Positions 1-5,080 of a stretch of 5,080 bases of DNA are shown here, piece after piece (within the stretch, counting starts at the first letter, position 1; the number at the start of each line of letters is the position of its first letter). A program made the position numbers and the translations under genes. Where the stretch lies: positions 1 to 5,080 of the forward strand of contig DAOUPC010000208.1 of the NCBI GenBank assembly GCA_030626365.1, in the 5' to 3' direction. The notes beneath the pieces were generated by a model. The model was not told the DNA's origin. It ran no database searches and saw nothing but the letters and a program-made list of their open reading frames with translations. The stretch is from Paracoccaceae bacterium. Lineage in GTDB: Bacteria > Pseudomonadota > Alphaproteobacteria > Rhodobacterales > Rhodobacteraceae.

Positions 1-179
1 CCCTGCATCTGTGTCCCGGTGAGGCCTGCACCATTCATATGCGCCTCGCCAAGGTATGCACCCTGCATATACACAAAACTAAGGTCTGCACCATTCATAT
101 GCGCCCTGCTGAGGTTTGCACTCTTCAAAAATGCCCCGCGCAAATTAAACCCCTGCAAATTCGCCCCGTGCAGATCAAT
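1..179 (-). repeat. 30-bp periodic coding repeat (pentapeptide array, pairs of five residues)
   Basis: The pentapeptide region is periodic at the DNA level. Units of 30 bp can be aligned at 21-50, 51-80, 81-110, 111-140 and 141-170, with part of another at 1-20. Units 21-50 and 81-110 share an identical 20-base run (26-45 and 86-105, CTGCACCATTCATATGCGCC on the plus strand). Each unit encodes ten residues, that is two pentapeptides. The array continues off the left edge, so its full copy number is unknown. Confidence 0.85.
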
Positions 180-989
180 TTTCACCTTGTCCGGGTCCAC
201 CCCGTCAATCCGTTGCAAACGGCCAAGGGTTTGCGCGGCATTTTCAATGTCTGACCGGCATGGGCGCAGGGACATGGCCCATTCGTCCAGATCATCTGAT
301 GAGGCATCGGCAGGCGCGGTTTTTGGTTTATGTTCTTTCGACAGTTCACGCACATAAACGCCAAGCATCCGGGCGATGCGCGGGGCGGTATCGGGGCGTT
401 CCTGTGCCAGCCCTTCAAGCCGGTCAATGGCGGTGTTGCGCCTGATAACGTCATCCTGCCAGGCATCATGCGGGGTTTTCGCGCCACCATTTTTGATGGG
501 TTCGACTGTTACCTGCCGGCGGGCATGCAGGTCATCCGCGGCGGCGTTGATCTTGTCGTTGAACAATGACTCGGTCGCGGTTTCGGTCTGTTGCCGGGTC
601 AGGCCAAGGCGCAGGATCGTTATTGGCAGGATCACCACCGCGCCCAGTGTCGCCGTCAGCGCGGTAAGCTTGGTCAGGGCAAAACGCGCATTCCAGATGC
701 CCGTGTCATCGGTTGGCGTACCACGCGAGATCATTTGCCAGATCAGCCAGATCAACCCAAAGGCCAGCAACAGGAATATCACGCCCCAAAGCATCAGCAG
801 GGGCACAAACACAAACGAATTGAACTTCTCTAGCCCCAGCACCTTTTTCAGCCGCTCCAACGGGGCAATGAACGGGCTTTGCGCGGGGGTTATCAGGGCA
901 AACGCAATCACACAGGCGGCGGTAAAACCGCCAAAGGCGACAAGCCCCCAAAAGACCTGTGGATCGATGTTCAGTTCTGTAACGTTCAT
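1..989 (-). CDS. Membrane-anchored pentapeptide-repeat protein (partial, C-terminus beyond window)
   Basis: An open frame runs from ATG at 989 to the left edge with no stop, giving 329 residues (MNVTELNIDPQVFWG...). Hydrophobic stretches at about residues 13-35, 60-86 and 103-129 look like three membrane helices. A polar, partly helical linker follows (about 130-270, including DDLHARRQVT at 153-162 and RMLGVYVREL at 207-216). From residue 271 the protein reads as five-residue repeats: IDLHG, ANLQG, FNLRG, AFLKS, ANLSR, AHMNG, ADLSF, VYMQG, AYLGE, AHMNG, AGLTG. In known pentapeptide proteins such repeats fold as a right-handed quadrilateral beta-helix, often a binding surface. Membrane-anchored versions are common in Rhodobacterales as I recall, and their role is unknown. 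The start is preceded only by a weak purine stretch (GGAA, about 10 bases upstream). The gene is transcribed away from yajC. The long open frame, membrane helices and repeats make the coding call firm; I infer no specific function. Confidence 0.9.
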   Translation of the reverse strand, partial: MNVTELNIDPQVFWGLVAFGGFTAACVIAFALITPAQSPFIAPLERLKKVLGLEKFNSFVFVPLLMLWGVIFLLLAFGLIWLIWQMISRGTPTDDTGIWNARFALTKLTALTATLGAVVILPITILRLGLTRQQTETATESLFNDKINAAADDLHARRQVTVEPIKNGGAKTPHDAWQDDVIRRNTAIDRLEGLAQERPDTAPRIARMLGVYVRELSKEHKPKTAPADASSDDLDEWAMSLRPCRSDIENAAQTLGRLQRIDGVDPDKVKIDLHGANLQGFNLRGAFLKSANLSRAHMNGADLSFVYMQGAYLGEAHMNGAGLTGTQMQ

Positions 990-1028
990 TCGGATGGTTC
1001 CGGCATTTGTTGCCCCCCACAATGACGC

Positions 1029-1064
1029 CCCATCGCACCCCTGCCAAGCCCCTGATGCGATGGG
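1029..1064. promoter_or_regulatory. Perfect 9-bp inverted repeat in divergent intergenic region (possible operator or hairpin)
   Basis: The left arm CCCATCGCA (1029-1037) is the exact reverse complement of the right arm TGCGATGGG (1056-1064), with an 18-base spacer. The dyad lies about 40-75 bases upstream of the start of the pentapeptide-repeat gene and about 150 bases upstream of yajC. Placement between divergent genes would suit a dimeric regulator's operator. If transcribed towards the pentapeptide gene it could instead form a hairpin in the leader. No run of T follows either arm closely, so it does not look like an intrinsic terminator. The role is inference; the symmetry is directly visible. 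Confidence 0.4.
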
Positions 1065-1133
1065 CGGGTACACGGGGAAACGCCCCCGGATGGTGCCGCC
1101 AAATCCACTGCCAAACCTGCCCCGAAACACGTC

Positions 1134-1162
1134 TTGCAAACCCCCTGTTCAACGCATAGGTT
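1134..1162 (+). promoter_or_regulatory. Candidate promoter for the yajC-secD-secF operon
   Basis: TTGCAA (1134-1139) resembles a sigma-70 -35 element at four of six positions. After 17 bases comes TAGGTT (1157-1162), which keeps only the first, second and last bases of a -10 box. This would place the transcript start roughly 40-45 bases before the yajC ATG. The match is weak and only the location, in the sole sizeable non-coding stretch ahead of the operon, supports it. Confidence 0.22.
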
Positions 1163-1176
1163 CCGGCAAAATCCAA

Positions 1177-1189
1177 GGGGCTTTGCCCC
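1177..1189 (+). promoter_or_regulatory. Short GC-rich hairpin in the yajC leader
   Basis: GGGGC, TTT, GCCCC forms a perfect 5-bp stem with a three-base loop, ending nine bases before the yajC ribosome-binding site. No U-run follows, so it is not a standard terminator. It could stabilise the mRNA 5' end or influence yajC translation. From memory, short repeats with a GGGGCTTTGCCCC core are frequent in intergenic DNA of Rhodobacterales, so this may be a member of such a family. Confidence 0.35.
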
Positions 1190-1198
1190 GGCTTACAC

Positions 1199-1204
1199 AA
1201 AGGA
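1199..1204 (+). promoter_or_regulatory. Ribosome-binding site deciding the yajC start
   Basis: AAAGGA stands seven bases before ATG 1212. It selects this ATG over upstream in-frame TTG-type starts such as 1134, which would add 26 residues (beginning QTPCSTHRF after the start) unlike any YajC N-terminus. Confidence 0.8.
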
Positions 1205-1211
1205 ATATCCC

Positions 1212-1502
1212 ATGGACGCTGGCGCACTCGGCCAATTTTTGCCGCTTATCCTGATCTTTGCAATCATGTATTTCCTGCTGATCCGCCCACAGCAGAAAAA
1301 GGTCAAGCAACATCAGGCAATGGTATCGGCCGTGCGCCGGGGCGACCAGGTGATCACCCAAGGCGGGTTGATCGGCAAGGTCTCAAAGGTCAAGGACGAC
1401 GACCAGAACGAGGTCGAAGTCGAGATCGCCGATGGCGTCAAGGTTCGGGTGGTCAAGTCAACCATTTCCCAGGTGACCAGCAAGACCGAACCGGCCAAGT
1501 AA
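1212..1502 (+). CDS. yajC: Preprotein translocase subunit YajC
   Basis: The product has 96 residues, close to the usual YajC length (about 110 in E. coli). It starts with a short periplasmic tail (MDAGALGQF), one membrane helix at about 7-24, then the hallmark RPQQKK at 25-30. The cytosolic domain carries the family pattern GDQVITQGGLIGKV at 44-57, followed by an acidic stretch (KDDDQNEVEVEI) and VVKSTISQV near the end. In known bacteria YajC joins SecD and SecF in an inner-membrane subcomplex that associates with SecYEG; it is not essential in E. coli. The start at 1212 is chosen because a good AAAGGA site lies seven bases upstream and the protein then begins just ahead of the helix. secD follows after 36 bases. 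It is the first plus-strand gene of the apparent operon. The assignment is secure. Confidence 0.97.
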   Translation: MDAGALGQFLPLILIFAIMYFLLIRPQQKKVKQHQAMVSAVRRGDQVITQGGLIGKVSKVKDDDQNEVEVEIADGVKVRVVKSTISQVTSKTEPAK

Positions 1503-1507
1503 TCCGG

Positions 1508-1532
1508 GCCTTACGTAACCCATTCATAAGGC
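1508..1532 (+). promoter_or_regulatory. Possible hairpin covering the secD ribosome-binding site
   Basis: In the 36-base yajC-secD gap, GCCTTA (1508-1513) pairs perfectly with TAAGGC (1527-1532) across a 13-base loop. The right arm contains AAGG (1528-1531), the best Shine-Dalgarno match, seven bases before the secD ATG at 1539. The loop also holds part of the palindrome TTACGTAA (1511-1518). If formed, the stem would hide the secD site until ribosomes leaving yajC open it. The stem is only six pairs and may be chance. Confidence 0.3.
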
Positions 1533-1538
1533 AGGGTA

Positions 1539-3200
1539 ATGCTGCATATTGATCTTTGGAAGCGGGTGCTGATCTGGCTGGTTTGCGCCGCCGGTCTGGT
1601 GCTTGCCCTGCCCAACGCGTTCTATACCCGCGTTGAGCAGTCGAACGACGCGCTGGTAGAAATTGAACGCCAGGGGGCCACGCCCGAACTGCTGGAACAG
1701 GCCGGGCAATGGCCGGGCTGGATGCCATCGTCACTGATTAATCTGGGGCTGGACCTGCGCGGGGGCGCGCATCTGCTGGCCGAGGTTCAGGTGGCGGATG
1801 TGTATGGCACACGGATGCAGGCCATGTGGCCGGAAATTCGCGATGTGCTGCGCCCCGAACGCGCCACCGTGGGCACGATCCGCCTGCAACCATCCCCCGA
1901 GGACGAGATTCGCGTGCGCATCAGCCAGCCTGACGGCATGGTAAAGGCATTGGAAGTGGTGCGCGGGCTGGCCCGCCCCATCCAGACATTGTCCGGCATC
2001 GGGTCAAACGATATCGAGGTAAAAGCCGAAGGCGATCTGGTGATCGTCACCCTGTCCGAGGCGGAAAAGATTGCCTCGGATGATCGCACGGTCAAACAGG
2101 CGCTTGAGATCGTCCGCCGCCGGATCGACGAGGTTGGCACACGCGAACCGACGATCCAGCGTCAGGGGGCCGACCGCATCCTGATTCAGGTGCCCGGTAT
2201 CGGCAGCGCCTCGGAACTGAAGCGGATCATCGGCACCACCGCACAACTCAGCTTTAACCCGGTCATCAGGCGCGGGTCGGACAAGGACGCCGTTGCAGGT
2301 ATTGGCAACAAGGTGATCCCGGCGCTGGACGAAGAGGGCGTGTATTACACGGTTGAATCCGCCCCCGTTGTCACTGGCGAGCAACTGACCGACGCACAGC
2401 CATCGTTCGACCAGAACGGCCGCCCGGCGGTCAGTTTCCGGTTTAACACCTCGGGGGCGCGCAAGTTCGGTGAATATACGCTGGAGAACATCGGCAACCC
2501 GTTTGCCATCGTGCTGGACGACGAAGTGGTCAGCGCGCCGGTCATCCAAAGCCACATCCCCGGCGGGTCCGGCATCATCACCGGGCGCTTTAGCGTCGAG
2601 GACACCACCAATCTGGCCGTCCTGCTGCGCGCCGGTGCCCTGCCCGCCGGTCTGACCTTTCTGGAGGAACGCACAATCGGGCCGGAACTGGGCCAGGACA
2701 GCATTGATGCCGGCAAGATCGCCACGCTGATCGCCTTTGCGGCGGTGCTGGTGTTCATGGCGCTAAGCTATGGTCTGTTTGGCATTTTTGCAAATATCGC
2801 CCTGATCCTGAACATCGCGCTTATCTTTGGTCTGCTCAGCATGATCGGGGCCACCCTGACGTTGCCGGGCATTGCCGGGATCGTGCTGACGGTGGGGATG
2901 GCGGTGGATGCCAACGTGCTGGTGTTCGAACGTATCCGCGAGGAACTGAAAACCGCGCGCGGGCCGTCCCGCGCCATTGAACTGGGCTATGAAAAGGCGC
3001 TGAGCGCCATTCTGGATGCCAACATCACCACCTTCATCACTGCGGTGATCCTGTTTGTCATGGGGTCCGGGCCGGTGCGCGGGTTTGCCATCACGCTGGG
3101 TCTGGGCATCCTGACATCGGTGTTCACGGCAATCTTTGTGACACGGGTGATGATCGTGATCTGGTTCGAATACCGCCGCCCCAAAAAGATCGAGGTGTGA
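1539..3200 (+). CDS. secD: Protein translocase subunit SecD
   Basis: The product is 553 residues, in the normal range for alphaproteobacterial SecD (E. coli 615). Features in order: membrane helix 1 at about 9-27; the conserved D1 motif LGLDLRGGAHLL at 69-80; the large periplasmic P1 region with VVRGLARPIQTLSG near 140-153 and IVRRRIDEVGTREPTIQRQG at 191-210; VLLRAGALPAGLTFLEERTIGP near 361-382; then five membrane helices between about 394 and 542. Helix 4 carries GMAVDANVLVFERIREEL at 453-470, whose Asp457 matches the E. coli Asp519 needed for proton-driven function. SecD with SecF uses the proton gradient to complete protein export on the periplasmic side and acts after SecA. An AAGG site lies seven bases before the chosen ATG. 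SecF starts one base after the stop. Assignment is secure. Confidence 0.98.
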   Translation: MLHIDLWKRVLIWLVCAAGLVLALPNAFYTRVEQSNDALVEIERQGATPELLEQAGQWPGWMPSSLINLGLDLRGGAHLLAEVQVADVYGTRMQAMWPEIRDVLRPERATVGTIRLQPSPEDEIRVRISQPDGMVKALEVVRGLARPIQTLSGIGSNDIEVKAEGDLVIVTLSEAEKIASDDRTVKQALEIVRRRIDEVGTREPTIQRQGADRILIQVPGIGSASELKRIIGTTAQLSFNPVIRRGSDKDAVAGIGNKVIPALDEEGVYYTVESAPVVTGEQLTDAQPSFDQNGRPAVSFRFNTSGARKFGEYTLENIGNPFAIVLDDEVVSAPVIQSHIPGGSGIITGRFSVEDTTNLAVLLRAGALPAGLTFLEERTIGPELGQDSIDAGKIATLIAFAAVLVFMALSYGLFGIFANIALILNIALIFGLLSMIGATLTLPGIAGIVLTVGMAVDANVLVFERIREELKTARGPSRAIELGYEKALSAILDANITTFITAVILFVMGSGPVRGFAITLGLGILTSVFTAIFVTRVMIVIWFEYRRPKKIEV

Positions 3201-3201
3201 C

Positions 3202-4170
3202 ATGCGACTAAGATTTGTTCCCGAAGGCACCAAGTTCGATTTCTTCAGCCGCTGGAAACTGTGGCTGGGCCTGTCGGCGCTGTTGATGGTGGTATCCTTT
3301 GCATCGTTCATGGTGCAGGGGTTGAACTTTGGCATCGACTTTCGCGGTGGAACGACGATCCGCACGCTTAGCGCGCAAACCGTGGATGTGGGTGCCTATC
3401 GTGGCGCGCTTGAACCGCTTGGCCTGGGCGATGTGACAATAACCGAGGTATTCGACCCCACATTCGGGGATGACCACAACGTCGCGATGATCCGTATTCA
3501 GGCGCAGGACGGCGAACAGTCGGTCACGGCGGATATGATCATCACCGTCAAGGCCGCCTTGCAAGCGGTGGTGCCCGACATCAGTTTCGATTCGGTTGAA
3601 TCGGTCGGGCCCAAAGTGTCAGGAGAGCTGATATCGTCGGCAATCCTGTCGGTTGTCCTGGCGATTGGCGCGGTGCTTATATACATCTGGCTGCGGTTCG
3701 AATGGCAGTTCGCCCTGGGGGCGGTGGCCGCATTGGTGCATGACGTGATCCTGACCATCGGCATCTTTTCCGAACTTCAGATCAAGTTTGATCTGGCGAT
3801 CATTGCCGCGTTGCTGACCATTGTCGGCTATTCGCTGAACGATACGGTGGTGGTGTTCGACCGAGTCCGGGAAAACCTGCGCAAGTACAAGAAACTGTCA
3901 CTGGCCGAGGTTCTGAACCTGTCGATCAACGAAACCCTTAGCCGGACGGTGATGACCTCTGTCACCACATTGTTGGCGCTGATTTCGCTGTATGTGCTGG
4001 GTGGTGACGTGATCCGTGGCTTTGTGTTCGCGATGATCTGGGGTGTGATTGTGGGCACCTACAGTTCGGTCTTTGTGGCCTCGGCGATCCTGCTTTATCT
4101 GGGTGTCAAACGCGACTGGTCCAAACCGGACAACACCGCGGGCAACCAGTTTGCCAATATTGATGCCTGA
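3202..4170 (+). CDS. secF: Protein translocase subunit SecF
   Basis: The product has 322 residues, nearly identical in length to E. coli SecF (323). Helix 1 lies at about 18-38, followed by the family motif GIDFRGGTTI at 44-53, a periplasmic P4 domain (about 54-140), and VGPKVSGELI at 135-144 leading into helices 2-6. Two signature stretches include the residues tied to proton movement in E. coli (Asp213, Arg247): GYSLNDTVVVFDRVRENL at 209-226, with Asp214, and ETLSRTVMTSVTTL at 244-257, with Arg248. It pairs with SecD in one pump. ATG 3202 sits one base after the secD stop, and its ribosome-binding site (GAGG, 3192-3195) lies within the last codons of secD, so translation is likely coupled and the stoichiometry kept equal. 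The tail (KRDWSKPDN and onwards) is hydrophilic. Assignment is secure. Confidence 0.98.
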   Translation: MRLRFVPEGTKFDFFSRWKLWLGLSALLMVVSFASFMVQGLNFGIDFRGGTTIRTLSAQTVDVGAYRGALEPLGLGDVTITEVFDPTFGDDHNVAMIRIQAQDGEQSVTADMIITVKAALQAVVPDISFDSVESVGPKVSGELISSAILSVVLAIGAVLIYIWLRFEWQFALGAVAALVHDVILTIGIFSELQIKFDLAIIAALLTIVGYSLNDTVVVFDRVRENLRKYKKLSLAEVLNLSINETLSRTVMTSVTTLLALISLYVLGGDVIRGFVFAMIWGVIVGTYSSVFVASAILLYLGVKRDWSKPDNTAGNQFANIDA

Positions 4171-4915
4171 CGCCATTGGCGCAGCCCTGGCGGTGCCGGG
4201 GCTGGGCTGGATGGGGCTGGCCATTCTGATGGCCGGGTTGATGCGCGGGTTTACCGGATTTGGCACAGCACTGATATTCGTGCCGGTGGCGACGCAATTC
4301 CTGCCGGTGGCGCAGGTGATCCTGATCATGGGTGTTACCGGATTGTTCAGCATTGCCGTGCTGGTGCCCCGTGCCTGGCAACAGGCCGACCGGGGCGAGG
4401 TGGGGGTGATGGTGCTGGCGGCACTGGTAACGGTGCCTTTGGGGCTTTGGGCCCTGTCACAAATGGATGTGCTGGTGGTGCGCTGGATCGTGGTTGCGGT
4501 GGCGTCTGTGACGCTGTTGGCGGTGATTACCGGGTGGCGCTGGCAGGGACGGTTGGGGGTGCCGGGGCGGCTGATGGTTGGCGGTGGTGCCGGGCTTATG
4601 GGGGGCATGACCGGGCTGACCGGGCCGGTGGTGATCATCTTTTACCTGGCCAACGCGCGCAGCGTTCAGGCGGTGCGCGCCAACATCATCCTGTTTCTGG
4701 GGGCCATTGATGTGGTGCTGGTTGTCACGCTTTACCTGCGTGGGCAGGCCGGGATGGTTTCACTGTGGATGGCGGTGATCCTTGGGGTGCCTTATATGGT
4801 TTCGACACTGATCGGGCAGGCCCTGTTTGACCCTGCCCGCGAGAAGGCCTATCGCATGATTGCCTATGCGATGGTGGGGCTGGCCGTTCTTTCCGGCCTG
4901 CCGATACTGGATTAA
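4163..4915 (+). CDS. TauE/SafE (TSUP) family permease, probable anion or sulfite/organosulfonate exporter
   Basis: The product has 250 residues, a common TSUP length. It is almost wholly hydrophobic, with about eight predicted membrane segments. The two-fold repeat of the family shows as glycine-rich motifs: MRGFTGFGTALIFVP at 27-41 in the first half and GAGLMGGMTGLTGPVVI at 142-158 in the second. Characterised relatives move sulfite, sulfoacetate, taurine-related anions or other small sulfur or carboxylate anions; the substrate here cannot be read from sequence. ATG 4163 overlaps the secF stop (ATGCCTGA, 8 bases shared) and has no clear Shine-Dalgarno site, which points to translational coupling with secF. 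ATG 4211, 16 codons downstream, is an alternative but also lacks a good site. It would remove only the short hydrophilic-to-neutral N-terminus before the first helix. The gene is very rich in G on this strand. Family call is firm, substrate open. Confidence 0.88.
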   Translation: MPDAIGAALAVPGLGWMGLAILMAGLMRGFTGFGTALIFVPVATQFLPVAQVILIMGVTGLFSIAVLVPRAWQQADRGEVGVMVLAALVTVPLGLWALSQMDVLVVRWIVVAVASVTLLAVITGWRWQGRLGVPGRLMVGGGAGLMGGMTGLTGPVVIIFYLANARSVQAVRANIILFLGAIDVVLVVTLYLRGQAGMVSLWMAVILGVPYMVSTLIGQALFDPAREKAYRMIAYAMVGLAVLSGLPILD

Positions 4916-4919
4916 AGGA
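4914..4919 (+). promoter_or_regulatory. Ribosome-binding site of the Mth938-like gene
   Basis: AAAGGA overlaps the TAA stop of the TSUP gene (4913-4915) and stands eight bases before ATG 4928. It is the same hexamer used by yajC. It fixes the start of the last gene and shows that no terminator or promoter fits between the two genes. Confidence 0.75.
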
Positions 4920-4927
4920 ACGCCGTC

Positions 4928-5080
4928 ATGCGCCTGAACGAAGTGAATTTCGACGATGCCCGCCCTGTTGACGGCTATGGGTCGGGGTTCTTTCGCATTG
5001 GCGGGCAGGTGTTTCATGGTGCGGTGCTGACCGGTGCCGCCGGCCCGCAGGGCTGGGGCGGGTATGACGACACCGCCCCC
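4928..5080 (+). CDS. Mth938-like (DUF498/NDUFAF3 family) domain protein, partial (5' end only)
   Basis: The first 51 codons are in the window and the frame is open to the right edge. The N-terminus MRLNEVNFDDARPVDGYG, followed by GFFRIGGQVFHGAVL at 20-34 and WGGYDD at 43-48, matches the start of the small single-domain family that includes archaeal Mth938 and human NDUFAF3, a complex I assembly factor. Bacterial members are usually about 110-130 residues, so over half is missing here. Their role in bacteria is not established. From memory, in Rhodobacterales this gene often sits after secF and before the cytochrome c maturation genes ccmA-ccmB-ccmC; that next gene would lie outside the window. 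Only 12 bases separate it from the TSUP stop, so it is probably co-transcribed with secDF. Confidence 0.85.
   Translation, partial: MRLNEVNFDDARPVDGYGSGFFRIGGQVFHGAVLTGAAGPQGWGGYDDTAP

Noticed and set aside
1..179. CRISPR-like array at the left edge, suggested by regularly spaced repeats
   Set aside because: The 30-bp units are contiguous, without unique spacers, and stay in frame as pentapeptides on the minus strand, so they are coding repeats.
1134..1211. N-terminal extension of yajC from a TTG at 1134
   Set aside because: The 26 extra residues resemble no YajC N-terminus, and AAAGGA at 1199-1204 clearly serves ATG 1212.
706..1227. Minus-strand open frame of 173 residues extending upstream of the pentapeptide gene
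   Set aside because: It is a different frame from the pentapeptide protein, spans the intergenic dyad and the yajC start, and is Arg/Cys-rich without family features. The true frame starts at 989.
376..1254. Long plus-strand open frame of 292 residues opposite the pentapeptide gene
   Set aside because: It is Ser/Arg/Pro-rich with no recognisable motif or membrane pattern, crosses the divergent intergenic region and overlaps yajC. The opposite strand has a coherent membrane and pentapeptide protein, so this is an antisense shadow.
4281..4312. Direct repeat TGCCGGTGGCG at 4281-4291 and 4302-4312
   Set aside because: It encodes similar Pro-Val-Ala stretches in the TSUP protein at a 21-base spacing and is explained by codon choice in a low-complexity membrane protein.
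3898..4638. Minus-strand open frame of 246 residues opposite secF and the TSUP gene
   Set aside because: Its composition (Thr, Pro, Ser, Ile) is what the antisense of hydrophobic GC-rich membrane genes gives. Both genes on the plus strand are securely recognised.

Overview
The window looks like a piece of a Rhodobacterales (Roseobacter-group) alphaproteobacterial chromosome. This rests on the protein sequences (short YajC, SecD of 553 residues, an Mth938-type protein opening with MRLNEVNFD), the GC-rich codon use, and a gene order typical of that group as I recall it. No database search was possible, so the taxon is an inference.

Layout: bases 1-989 (minus strand) hold the N-terminal 329 residues of a membrane-anchored pentapeptide-repeat protein. 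It has three predicted membrane helices, a cytosolic-looking linker and then pentapeptide repeats that run off the left edge without a stop. Bases 990-1211 are a divergent intergenic region with a perfect 9-bp inverted repeat, a weak promoter candidate and a short GC-rich hairpin just ahead of yajC. From 1212 rightwards all genes are on the plus strand and tightly packed: yajC, secD, secF, a TauE/SafE (TSUP) family permease whose start overlaps the end of secF by 8 bases, and the first 51 codons of an Mth938/NDUFAF3-like protein cut by the right edge. No transcription terminator is visible between them, so they probably form one operon.

Function: YajC, SecD and SecF are the accessory subcomplex of the Sec translocon. 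SecD and SecF use the proton gradient to pull exported proteins out on the periplasmic side, and the residues implicated in proton movement (SecD Asp457, SecF Asp214 and Arg248 here) are all present. The TSUP permease is an unrelated transporter by family (anion, often sulfite or organosulfonate, export) and appears to be a passenger translated by coupling to secF.

Most of the window is ordinary housekeeping DNA. The items most worth a second look are the pentapeptide gene with its 30-bp periodic repeat DNA and alternating Met/Leu core, the dyad in the divergent intergenic region, a possible hairpin covering the secD ribosome-binding site, and the TSUP gene inserted into the sec operon. I found no convincing new defence or mobile system, CRISPR array, tRNA, rRNA or insertion sequence.
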